The position numbers and the translations under genes are program-made. From Lewinella sp050633125 (GTDB taxonomy: Bacteria > Bacteroidota > Bacteroidia > Chitinophagales > Saprospiraceae), in assembly GCF_050633125.1 (NCBI RefSeq), contig NZ_JBOEFX010000008.1, positions 96,825 to 160,824 on the forward strand: 64,000 bases of DNA. The letters run 5' to 3'. The stretch's first letter is position 1. Every line of letters begins with the position of its first letter. This document shows, one piece after another, positions 35,241-43,034 of the stretch. Under the pieces are notes generated by a model. That model was not told the DNA's origin, did not search any database, and saw only the letters and a program-made list of their open reading frames with translations.

Positions 35241-35498
35241 TGGGATCCCGTAAGAAACGTTAGAAACTATAGGGTAGGCCACTGATCTAACGAACCTGAC
35301 TGATTTACACGGTTTTTAAATCTGTTTAAATCCTGTTTGATCCGTTAAATCTGTGTTCTATCCTGTTTTAAAGGAGTTTTCTGTTATTCTGTGGACGCTC
35401 CAAAATCGTCACGGCTGTAGCTTGACAGATTGTACACCCAGGGTATACAGGGACCTTGATAGCCCAGATTTGATTAATTACGAACTAAAAACTCAATT
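35241..35498. other. Gap between kduD and kduI with a low-complexity repeat
   Basis: 258 bp. The part 35302-35365 is built from related AT-rich units (GATTTACACGG, AAATCTGTTTAAATCCTG, GATCCGTTAAATCTGTG) of a kind dispersed in this phylum. The remaining ~130 nt could hold a separate kduI promoter; none is clear. Confidence 0.45.
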
Positions 35499-36338
35499 AT
35501 GAAAACGATAGAACAACGTTACGAGGCCAGTCCTCGAGAAGTAGAAAGAATGAACACACAGGAATTGCGCAACGATTTTTTGGTGCAAAACCTGTTTGTG
35601 GCAGGAGAGCTGAATTTCGTGTACAGCCACTATGATCGTATGGTAATGGGAGGCGCAACGCCAAGGGCTACTGCTATTGAGTTGCCTAATTATGAGACGC
35701 TAAAAAGCGAGTTTTTCCTGCAGCGTCGTGAGCTTGGGGTCATCAATATCGGTGATTCAGGTAGCATCACTGCAGATGGAGAAACGTACAAGCTCGACAA
35801 GCTGAGTTGCCTTTATCTCGGCAAGGGTACTAAAGAAGTAAGTTTCCAATCGGCAACAGCGGATAGCCCAGCGCAGTTTTTCCTTTTCTCTGCACCAGCG
35901 CATCAGTCGTTTCCTAATAAGATGTTTACGAAAGAAGATGCTGCACCTGTAACCCTGGGAGCTACGGAAACAGCCAATCGGCGGACCATCTACAAATACA
36001 TTCACGATGCAGGAATCAACAGTTGCCAAGTTGTAATGGGACTTACTGTCTTGCAAGACGGAAGTGTATGGAACACCATGCCTGCACATACTCACGACCG
36101 CCGCAGCGAGGTGTATCTATATTTTGATGTGCCCGAAAATCAAGGGATCATGCACTTTATGGGCCGCCCTTCGGAGACGCGCCACTTGTGGGTGAACAAC
36201 CAGGAAGCCATCATCTCGCCGCCGTGGTCAATCCATGCTGGTTCAGGTACGGCCAGTTACTCCTTTATTTGGGCGATGGCCGGTGAGAACAAAGACTTTA
36301 CTGATATGGACTTCCTTGAGCTGAAGGACATCCGGTAA
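35499..36338 (+). CDS. kduI: 5-dehydro-4-deoxy-D-glucuronate isomerase
   Basis: 279 residues, normal KduI length. Isomerises 4-deoxy-5-keto-uronate (the spontaneously opened product of GH88) to 2,5-diketo-3-deoxygluconate. The cupin metal site is seen in MPAHTHDRRSEVYLYFDV (His, His, Glu) with a later His in PPWSIHAGSGTASYSFIW; FLVQNLFVAGELNFVYSHYD and YDRMVMGGATP are family-like. Separated from kduD by 258 bp, so it may be expressed from its own promoter. Confidence 0.95.
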   Translation: MKTIEQRYEASPREVERMNTQELRNDFLVQNLFVAGELNFVYSHYDRMVMGGATPRATAIELPNYETLKSEFFLQRRELGVINIGDSGSITADGETYKLDKLSCLYLGKGTKEVSFQSATADSPAQFFLFSAPAHQSFPNKMFTKEDAAPVTLGATETANRRTIYKYIHDAGINSCQVVMGLTVLQDGSVWNTMPAHTHDRRSEVYLYFDVPENQGIMHFMGRPSETRHLWVNNQEAIISPPWSIHAGSGTASYSFIWAMAGENKDFTDMDFLELKDIR

Positions 36339-36674
36339 GGCTATGCGTGCGAGGTGCGGCGTGCGGGAGTGCGATATATGGGGAGAGCCCCCCGTGAGTA
36401 CCAGCGTTGGATTGGTTGCAACTTTTCCCAAAGAATCACCATCAAAATGTGTCCCGCTGGAGGGACCGATCCACAGGATCGAGCCTGCCTGCCCAGCGGC
36501 ACGGTAGGTAGGGGGAGGATAAGCCTTGCGACTAGGGCTCTCCTCCCCCGTCACTGTGTGACACACCCTCCAAAGGGGATATGGAAATCCCTTTGATTTG
36601 GTGTAAAACTAAGCGTATTCAGTACTAATCTGACGCTGCGTAGGCGCCAGCGAACACTTTCACGAGAAACAAAC
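36339..36674. other. Non-coding, GC-rich palindromic gap
   Basis: 336 bp with no gene. Distant arms GGAGAGCCC (36382-36390) and GGGCTCTCC (36535-36543) are perfect complements. A small hairpin CAAAGGGGAT/ATCCCTTTG lies at 36571-36595. The GC-rich middle differs in composition from its flanks and looks like repeat debris. It separates the uronate locus from the convergent permease gene. Confidence 0.5.
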
Positions 36675-39293
36675 TCACTCTGTTTTTATCGATTCCACAG
36701 GATTGGCCAGTGCTGCCTTTAAGGTTTGCAAACTAATGGTAATAAACGCTATCGCGATAGCAATAGCTCCTACTAGCGCAAACACCCAAAGCGGGACCTT
36801 GGTATGATAGGCAAAGCCTTGGAGCCATTGCTGCATCCCCCACCAGGAAAGTGGGATAGCAATGAGTGCCGACCAAGCAACAAGCCGCAGAAAATCACCC
36901 GAAATTAATCCTATGATATCTGTGACAGCAGCCCCCAATACTTTGCGAATGCCGATCTCTTTGGTACGTTGAAAAACAGTATGGGTGACCAAGCCAAATA
37001 GCCCAATACAGGCAATAAACAGCGCTAGAAAAGTGAAGACTTTGAAGGCCTCACCAAATCGCTGTTCGGCACGGTGGAGCTGATTGAAGGAATCATCCAT
37101 GTACCGCAGGTCAAAAGGCACCTGTGGGATGATCTTTGCCAGTGTTTGCTGAATGTGAGCCATCGTTTCTTCTGGGGTGTCGGAGTTTATTTTCATGGCA
37201 ATATTACCAGCGTAGTAGCTGCTGGTCCGTGTTTGGAAAGTGATAAACATGGGCTCAATTGCCAAGTTGAAAGGCTGAAAGTGGAAATCCTTGACTACAC
37301 CGATAACTTTGCCATCACGGAAGGATTTTCCGGCAGCCTTGGCCCACCCCATCGTTTTTAGGGCAGTCTCATTGAGAATGTAAGTAGCCGCTGTGTCTGA
37401 AGGGAAATCCGGCGAAAAATTGCGGCCTTCGACTAGCTCCATCTCCAGAAGTGGTATAAAGTTTTCATCGGAACGAAAACGATAAATGGGAAGTTCTTGC
37501 TGATTGGCGTTGCCTTCCCACTCCGTTACAATACCTTGGTTATTGGTGTTGAGTGGGAGCACGTTGGTAAATGCGACCTGCTCTATGTGCGGGTCCTTCA
37601 TGAGCTCTTCTTTAATCGTTGTGGTTTTGTCAAATAACTCCTGGTTGCGATAAGGCACGTAGACGACTTGGTCACGATTGTAGCCGAGTTGTTTGTTTTG
37701 GATGTATTGCAGTTGTTGGTAAATAACAATACTGCCGGTTGCCAAAACAATAGCGGCCGTAAACTGGCCAATGATAAGCGCATTGCGCAATAGCCCCGAT
37801 TGTTTTTGATTACCGAACCATCTTCCTTGTAGTGCTTTCACTGGCGTAGCCGCCGATGATATAATCGCCGGATAGAAGCCCGAAAGTCCGCCCATAAGAA
37901 GTGCCAGGAGTAAAAGGGTGCCTAAGATCATTTTGTTGCCACTAAGCAGAAATGGCATTTCCAGGTCTAGCAAGCGGTTGAAAGCTGGTAGCAACAATCT
38001 GGCCAAGCCTACACCGAGTAGTAAGCTAATTCCGGTCACCAGCATGGATTCCGTCATGAACTGTTGGATCAGTTGCCTCCTTTTTGCACCTAATACCTTG
38101 CGGACGCCAACTTCCCTTGTGCGTTGCTGGAAACGAGCTACCGAGAGGTTCATGTAATTGATCAGCGCCAGGAAGAGAATGATAAAAGCAATAGTTGCCG
38201 ACAAGTACAGGTAGCGAATGTCACTCTTGCTACCTTCTCCAAAATTTGCTTTAGAGTGCAAATAAATATCGGTGAGCGGTTCGAAAAAATAGCTCACAGA
38301 GAAAGGGAATTCTGCATAAGCAGCTTTGACTTTATCGTCGAAAACGGACATCTTTTTTTCCAGTTGCTGGTAGTCGGCACCCTTTTGCAACAGGACATAC
38401 GATTCATAATTGTTGCTTTCCCAACGTTGCGCCTTGGTATCTTCCACGTATTCTCCGTAGTTGTCAATGGAAGCTACAAAGTCAAATTTGAAGTGCTGGT
38501 TACCAGGGAGGTCTTCCATGACCGCTTTTACGGTAAGGAAGCGGCCGCTACTCAGGTTCATCGTTTTGCCGATGGGGGAGGCGTTGCCGAAGTATTTTTT
38601 TGCCAATGCTTCGGTAAGGATGATCGCATCCTTGTCGGCTAGGGCAGCCTTCGTATCTCCTTCGATGATTGGGTAGGTGAAAACCTCAAAAAGTGATTGA
38701 GTGGTGTACAAGCCTTGTTCGTAAAAGACCTGATCTTCTCGCCCAAAAAGTGTGGGCAATACCGTGAAGGTTACTGTTTTTTCTACCTCCGGAAACTCAG
38801 CCTCCAGGGCGGGGCCAATGGTCGCAGGGGCTACTGCAAACTGGTCTGTACCACGAAAAGTATTGCCTTTCTGGGTCTGTGCAATTCGGTAAATACGATC
38901 AGCATGTTCGTGTTGCCGATCATAGCTGTATTCATATTGAACATAGAGCGCCAACAGTAAGAAACACGTAAGCCCCAGTGTCATGCCCGTAATGTTGATC
39001 AACGAATACCCTTTTTGCTTGAAGAGGTTGCGCCAAGCAATTTTGAAATTAGTACGAAACATAAAGAAGGGATTTAGGGAAGTGAGCAAATCCTCGCGCA
39101 AGGCAAATGGGCGGAGGTAATTGATGACCTGAAACCAGTAATGGAAATTGGCTTGTCGTTGAGAGCTGTTTTCCATGCGGGCAAAATACCTTTCCTCTAG
39201 GTCACCGGCAACCTCTTCCCGGAGGTCAGGTTTGAGAAACCACAGCAGAAATTTCGTGGCAATCCTAGGTGGCTGAAAGTTGTTTTGTTCCAT
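36675..39293 (-). CDS. FtsX/MacB-type ABC permease with permease-prefix domain
   Basis: 872 residues. N-terminal prefix (LLWFLKPDLREEVAGDLEERY) as in permease-prefix-domain transporters, then a membrane segment, a MacB-type periplasmic domain, an FtsX three-helix block (about 380-500, TREVGVRKVLGAKRRQLI), a second periplasmic domain and a second FtsX block (about 755-870, TKEIGIRKVLGAAVTDIIG). The exact repeat of GxRKVLGA shows the two-fold design. There is no ATPase gene beside it. Co-oriented with, and 12 nt after, a PadR regulator, as is usual in Bacteroidota. Substrate unknown; export of peptides or lipids is typical for the superfamily. Confidence 0.88.
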   Translation of the reverse strand: MEQNNFQPPRIATKFLLWFLKPDLREEVAGDLEERYFARMENSSQRQANFHYWFQVINYLRPFALREDLLTSLNPFFMFRTNFKIAWRNLFKQKGYSLINITGMTLGLTCFLLLALYVQYEYSYDRQHEHADRIYRIAQTQKGNTFRGTDQFAVAPATIGPALEAEFPEVEKTVTFTVLPTLFGREDQVFYEQGLYTTQSLFEVFTYPIIEGDTKAALADKDAIILTEALAKKYFGNASPIGKTMNLSSGRFLTVKAVMEDLPGNQHFKFDFVASIDNYGEYVEDTKAQRWESNNYESYVLLQKGADYQQLEKKMSVFDDKVKAAYAEFPFSVSYFFEPLTDIYLHSKANFGEGSKSDIRYLYLSATIAFIILFLALINYMNLSVARFQQRTREVGVRKVLGAKRRQLIQQFMTESMLVTGISLLLGVGLARLLLPAFNRLLDLEMPFLLSGNKMILGTLLLLALLMGGLSGFYPAIISSAATPVKALQGRWFGNQKQSGLLRNALIIGQFTAAIVLATGSIVIYQQLQYIQNKQLGYNRDQVVYVPYRNQELFDKTTTIKEELMKDPHIEQVAFTNVLPLNTNNQGIVTEWEGNANQQELPIYRFRSDENFIPLLEMELVEGRNFSPDFPSDTAATYILNETALKTMGWAKAAGKSFRDGKVIGVVKDFHFQPFNLAIEPMFITFQTRTSSYYAGNIAMKINSDTPEETMAHIQQTLAKIIPQVPFDLRYMDDSFNQLHRAEQRFGEAFKVFTFLALFIACIGLFGLVTHTVFQRTKEIGIRKVLGAAVTDIIGLISGDFLRLVAWSALIAIPLSWWGMQQWLQGFAYHTKVPLWVFALVGAIAIAIAFITISLQTLKAALANPVESIKTE

Positions 39294-39305
39294 GGAAATA
39301 AGGGA

Positions 39306-39641
39306 CTAGAAATTGAGACTTAAGGAAAATCCGGGATACTGGTCCCAGAGCGATAGACGTAGATCTCGTGCTTTTTTGAGAGCAGCTTCTCCTGTAGCTG
39401 TGATTTCGTAGATGCGTTTGCGGCGGCCACCACGTTGGGCGGTAGGTTCTCCCATTTTTGATTTCAAGAAGCCTTTGTCGCCCATCCTGCTGAGGGTAGC
39501 GTGTACAGAACCGATAGAGGCCGACCGTTTGGTCTGTGCCTCAAATTCATCGGCAATTTTTAATGCATAAGCATCATCGCCCAGGATGCCCACCAGGAGT
39601 AGAATCACTTCTTCAAATTCGCCGAGTCTGGTTTCTTTCAT
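39306..39641 (-). CDS. PadR-family transcriptional regulator
   Basis: 111 residues with the PadR winged-helix pattern: LGEFEEVILLLVGILGDDAY at the start, SIGSVHATLSRMGDKGFLKS as recognition region and RRKRIYEITATGEAALKKA as wing. Expected to bind DNA as a dimer and repress itself and the downstream permease, releasing on a small hydrophobic ligand. A spaced inverted repeat upstream (39669-39712) may be its operator. Confidence 0.93.
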   Translation of the reverse strand: MKETRLGEFEEVILLLVGILGDDAYALKIADEFEAQTKRSASIGSVHATLSRMGDKGFLKSKMGEPTAQRGGRRKRIYEITATGEAALKKARDLRLSLWDQYPGFSLSLNF

Positions 39642-39668
39642 GCCAGTTTAATTGTTATATCTTACTTT

Positions 39669-39712
39669 ATTGTAGAACAAATATATGCGGAAAATTTTAT
39701 TTAATCTACAAT
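39669..39712. promoter_or_regulatory. Inverted repeat, possible PadR operator
   Basis: ATTGTAGA (39669-39676) and TCTACAAT (39705-39712) are exact inverted copies separated by 28 AT-rich bases, 28 nt upstream of padR. PadR operators are usually inverted repeats near their own promoter; the spacing here is wide, so the assignment is tentative. Confidence 0.35.
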
Positions 39713-39724
39713 TAAGAAAGAAAT

Positions 39725-39853
39725 GAAGCCTTTTTCCTTGCCGCTTATTTTCTCGAGCTTAATATCGAAGTAGGAAAAGGAGTGGCAGCTCCTGTCTTTA
39801 TTCTAGCAATTGCAGCCTTTGGGAGTTCAAAGTTGGCTGGGTTTTATCAGTGA
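39725..39853 (+). pseudogene. Possible C-terminal remnant of a membrane protein
   Basis: An open frame of 42 codons, without a start codon, reads EAFFLAAYFLELNIEVG then APVFILAIAAFGSSKLAGFYQ before TGA. Its hydrophobic pattern and composition look more like coding sequence than random AT-rich DNA. No family can be named, and it may be chance. Confidence 0.2.
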
Positions 39854-40028
39854 TAATGATTATAATTGGAACAACAATTACGTTGAAGGTTAGGAATAAT
39901 CAGAATAAACATATTTTCACCCGGCGACAATAATTCACAAGTAAACGCATAGTTTTTTTTGCGTTTATAGAACAGGAACTATTCTTTAGTTAAATCATGT
40001 AGTTATGCTAAATTAAAAGCCATGTTAG

Positions 40029-40880
40029 ATGCTTGACCAGAGAACGAAAGGATTTTTGGAGGATGCGCTGAAAGGAGATAGATTGATTACTTTTTTAGTA
40101 GGAGCTGGTCTTTCGGCTGATAGCGGGATACCTACTTTTAGGGGTAAGGAAGGTTTTTGGACAATCGGTTCAAAAAATGCTACGCCTCAATCAATGGGGA
40201 CAAAGAAGATGTTTGATGTTAATGCAGACGAGGTCTGGCGCTGGTTTTTGTATCGAATCAGCATTTGTGAGCAAGCAAAACCAAACTTGGGACATATAGC
40301 GCTATCTTCTATTGAGAAACGACTAGGGGCTAGGTTTGCCTTGATTTCCCAAAATGTAGACGGTTTGCATTTTAGGCCCGAAAGCCTGGTCAATAATCTG
40401 TACTTGATTCATGGTGATCTCAGGTATATGCGTTGTGCTGATGAGTGCTCAAAAGCATTGTATCCAATCCCTCTCTTTTTTAGAGAGCAGATCAGAAGTC
40501 GAGAAACACCGCTGACATTTGAGGAGAAGCAAAAACTGATTTGCCCCAAATGCGGAGAAATGACCCGACCTCATGTACTTTGGTTCGATGAGTATTACAA
40601 TGAAAAATACTATCATTTAGAGACAACACTCAGGGTAGCAAAATCAACAGGGTTGTTGGTTGTTATTGGTACATCTGGAGCTACAAATTTACCTCAACAA
40701 TTGGTCGCAAAAACACTGTCTCGAAATGGGGTAGTTGTTGATGTAAACCCTGAAACGAATATCATTTCTGACAAATTGAGAGGGCTTGCTCATGGTCATC
40801 ATTTACGGGGTAAAAGCTCTGAGGTTCTTCTTGCTATTGACGGGTACCTTAGAGAGAGAGGAAGTGAATTAAAGACTTAA
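40029..40880 (+). CDS. Sir2-family NAD-dependent protein deacylase
   Basis: Cytoplasmic sirtuin of 283 residues. All hallmarks are present: GAGLSADSGIPTFR (25-38), QNVDGLH (108-114), catalytic His128 in HGD, two cysteine pairs for zinc (Cys136/Cys140 and Cys172/Cys175) and GTSG (214-217). The class III YxxR pocket reads Phe73-Leu-Tyr-Arg76, so Arg is kept but the Tyr is Phe; acyl preference is open. The zinc cysteines argue for protein deacylation rather than the NAD-depleting SIR2 domains of phage defence. 129 nt ahead of an EAD11-repeat gene in the same direction. Confidence 0.9.
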   Translation: MLDQRTKGFLEDALKGDRLITFLVGAGLSADSGIPTFRGKEGFWTIGSKNATPQSMGTKKMFDVNADEVWRWFLYRISICEQAKPNLGHIALSSIEKRLGARFALISQNVDGLHFRPESLVNNLYLIHGDLRYMRCADECSKALYPIPLFFREQIRSRETPLTFEEKQKLICPKCGEMTRPHVLWFDEYYNEKYYHLETTLRVAKSTGLLVVIGTSGATNLPQQLVAKTLSRNGVVVDVNPETNIISDKLRGLAHGHHLRGKSSEVLLAIDGYLRERGSELKT

Positions 40881-40965
40881 ACAAGAAAAAACCTCCTTCA
40901 AGGTAAGATTCCGTATTTTTCAGTGATGGTAAGGAAATGAAGGTCTAAAAGAAAAAATGCATCTC

Positions 40966-40992
40966 CTTAAGTGCCCTTGGTGGTTCAAAAAA
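40966..40992 (+). repeat. Dispersed repeat CTTxxGTGCCxTxxGTGGTT, copy 1
   Basis: CTTAAGTGCCCTTGGTGGTT followed by CAAAAAA. Related copies lie at 43004-43027 and 61699-61725. It lies just upstream of the EAD11 gene and creates its spurious upstream GTG start. Confidence 0.5.
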
Positions 40993-41009
40993 AACGAAAC
41001 CCTCACAAA

Positions 41010-41816
41010 ATGTTCACTAAACTAAGCCATTGGCTAAAACGACTAACCGATACTTTCCCCCTAGAGCGCAGTCTGCCAGATAAAGTTCGGGAGTTATTGA
41101 AGCAGGCAAAGTTGGAAGCGGCTTTGCAAATGCTCATGGATGCGGGGTATACCGATGCTATTGCCCTCAATTTGAAAAGGGAGGAAGCATTGGATCAGTA
41201 CGAGAGAAAGTTGATCGATGACGAAGACTTTAGGATTGCCAATAGTCGGATTACTCACGCTTCGCTGAGAATTTTAAGAGATGACGAGGCGGCGAACTCA
41301 AATATGCCAGCAATAAACGAACTAGAGGACACTAGCGAAAGCCTCCCTGTGCATTTCACTGAAGATCAATGCCAACAGATACGAACACTCCTTCTCCAAA
41401 AAGATTATGCCACCGCAATAAAATTGGCGGGGAATTGGAGCCAAGATGGGAAATTGCTTTATCAAGGCTACCAGAAGACTAAGCGCGACTTAATGATCGG
41501 GCTTATTCGTCAGGAAGATCACCTGCGGATCATCGGGCAGATCATCAAGGAAATCACGGTTTTAGCATCTCCCGATACGGCACGCGGCCCTCTTACGGTC
41601 GAACAGCAATTACAACTTCGTCAGTTGATGAAAGACGGGGAGTGGTCAGCATTACTTGCTCTTGGCGGAAAATGGAATGAACATTTTCTACTGTTGTCTA
41701 TCCAGTATAATCAAGTTGAAAATTCTTTCTCAAATGGTTTGATGTTGAAATTGAGTTACGAAAAATTCATTGGAGATATTCAGCAGGAAGCGAGAAGGTT
41801 TTTGGATGAAAAATAA
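41010..41816 (+). CDS. Protein of three Effector-Associated-Domain-11-like modules
   Basis: 268 residues from ATG 41010 (an in-frame GTG at 40971 lies within a dispersed repeat and is less likely). No signal peptide, membrane segment or catalytic domain. Three helical modules of about 70 residues align with each other: about 22-90 (VRELLKQAKLEAALQMLMDA ... RITHASLRIL), 117-187 (IRTLLLQKDYATAIKLAGNW ... IIKEITVLA) and 197-268 (LRQLMKDGEWSALLALGGKW ... EARRFLDEK). The first closely fits the EAD11 pattern known from NLR-like bacterial conflict systems, where EADs bring effectors and sensors together. Likely a scaffold. Flanked by a sirtuin and a serpin gene. Confidence 0.7.
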   Translation: MFTKLSHWLKRLTDTFPLERSLPDKVRELLKQAKLEAALQMLMDAGYTDAIALNLKREEALDQYERKLIDDEDFRIANSRITHASLRILRDDEAANSNMPAINELEDTSESLPVHFTEDQCQQIRTLLLQKDYATAIKLAGNWSQDGKLLYQGYQKTKRDLMIGLIRQEDHLRIIGQIIKEITVLASPDTARGPLTVEQQLQLRQLMKDGEWSALLALGGKWNEHFLLLSIQYNQVENSFSNGLMLKLSYEKFIGDIQQEARRFLDEK

Positions 41817-41979
41817 AACTTGTCATTGAGTATGCTACAAATTAGTGGCATTCCGATAGGTAAACCGCTGAAAAGGTTCTTCGTCCTTCAGGGCGAATGT
41901 TGCACCCGCCATAAATGACGGGGAACCAATAAATAAACCACGAATTTGTAATTAACACACCTGACCTATCTTAAATAAA

Positions 41980-42996
41980 ATGAACAATAACTTCCTCTGG
42001 AAAGCCCTCCCTACCGCCTTAAAATCCGCGCTGGAAAACGGCGAAAACGGCGTGGTGAGCCTCTATTCCTATACGACCATTTTGCGAATGATGGCCTTGG
42101 ACAACCCCGGTTTTTCGGACATCCTGGTTAATGAAGGCGTACCTCTGACAGAACCTCCCGCGCACGACCAATTACTGTCGGTTAATTCCTGCTGGCTACA
42201 GCAAGGGGAGGTGGTGCCTACGGCGGCAACACTGGCAGGTTTGCAAGCCATGGGTGTACAACCCGTAGAAGTTGATTTTCGGGAAGGTACCGCTGCTGCA
42301 CGAGCCATCAATGCGGCCACTGATGAAGGTACCCAGGGGCGGATTCCTGAGATGAAGCCAGAAGAAGCCTTGGCAGGAGAGCTGCGCGAAGCCATTGCGC
42401 TTTATCTGAACACCTTGTGCTATACAGGTGCCTGGGAAACGGCCTTTGATCCCGAGCGAACGAGCCGCCATGATTTTTATACACCACAGGGTACCGTGAC
42501 GGCGGAATTCATGGTTTCCAAAGAAAAATTCAATACCGTCAATGGTTACGAAGACCTTTGCTCGGCTACTGTCGCCAATTGTATGCAAGATGGCGAAACC
42601 CTGTTTTGCGCTATGATGCCTCACGGGCACATTTCGATGCTTCAACTGTTGGAACGACTCGCCCAGAGCGGGATAGCCAGCTGGGGAAGCGCCGAGTTTG
42701 AACTTCATTTACCCAAGTTTATCGCCTCGGGAGAAACAGATATGTCAACCCTGTTTCCTGCGCTTGTGCCAGCTTCTATGCCTGGCCTAGGCTGGTATGG
42801 AACTCCGGTAAGGATAATGCAAAAAGCTAGCTTGAAGATTGATGAAAATGGCGTAGAAGCCGCTGCTGCCACCATGGCCATATTTTCGAGGACTATTCCT
42901 CGAAGGGTGGTTTTCGATCGGCCTTTTCTGGTATTAATCCTCAATGCGCAGGATGATCCGATCTTTGCGGCGGTGGTGAATAACCCGGTGGGGTGA
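41980..42996 (+). CDS. Serpin-family protease inhibitor, cytoplasmic
   Basis: 338 residues, somewhat short for a serpin because the helix C/D region is reduced. Family landmarks: NGVVSLYSYTTILRMMAL (helix B region), INAATDEGTQGRIPEM (helix F), ALYLNTLCYTGAWETAFDP (strand 3A), the reactive-loop hinge GVEAAAAT (291-298) and the end FDRPFLVLIL. The alanine-rich hinge is that of inhibitory serpins. Aligning the loop with alpha-1-antitrypsin puts P1 at Arg304 and P1' at Thr305, suggesting a trypsin-like target. No signal peptide, so the target is probably intracellular. 163 nt after the EAD11 gene. Confidence 0.88.
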   Translation: MNNNFLWKALPTALKSALENGENGVVSLYSYTTILRMMALDNPGFSDILVNEGVPLTEPPAHDQLLSVNSCWLQQGEVVPTAATLAGLQAMGVQPVEVDFREGTAAARAINAATDEGTQGRIPEMKPEEALAGELREAIALYLNTLCYTGAWETAFDPERTSRHDFYTPQGTVTAEFMVSKEKFNTVNGYEDLCSATVANCMQDGETLFCAMMPHGHISMLQLLERLAQSGIASWGSAEFELHLPKFIASGETDMSTLFPALVPASMPGLGWYGTPVRIMQKASLKIDENGVEAAAATMAIFSRTIPRRVVFDRPFLVLILNAQDDPIFAAVVNNPVG

Positions 42997-43003
42997 AAGA
43001 AAT

Positions 43004-43027
43004 CTTGGTGCCTTTGGTGGTTAAAAA
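43004..43027. repeat. Dispersed repeat, copy 2
   Basis: CTTGGTGCCTTTGGTGGTTAAAAA fills the 38-bp gap between the serpin stop and the stop of the convergent T9SS gene. Confidence 0.5.
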
Positions 43028-43034
43028 CGAGAGC

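Larger units (their letters stand above)
39642..40028. other. AT-rich divergent intergenic region
   Basis: 387 bp between the divergent padR and sirtuin genes. It holds the inverted repeat at 39669-39712 and a short open stretch at 39725-39853 that reads like a membrane-protein tail (listed separately). The rest is AT-rich with no clear promoter motif. Confidence 0.5.

Noticed and set aside
9031..36338. Locus read as an ulvan or pectin utilisation locus
   Set aside because: No sulfatase, rhamnosidase, GH78, GH105/GH28 or galacturonate-specific gene is visible, while glucuronate genes are complete.
40029..40880. Sirtuin as a phage-defence SIR2 NADase (Thoeris or SIR2-APAZ type)
   Set aside because: Both zinc cysteine pairs are present and no TIR, SLOG, APAZ or HerA partner lies nearby; a protein deacylase fits better.
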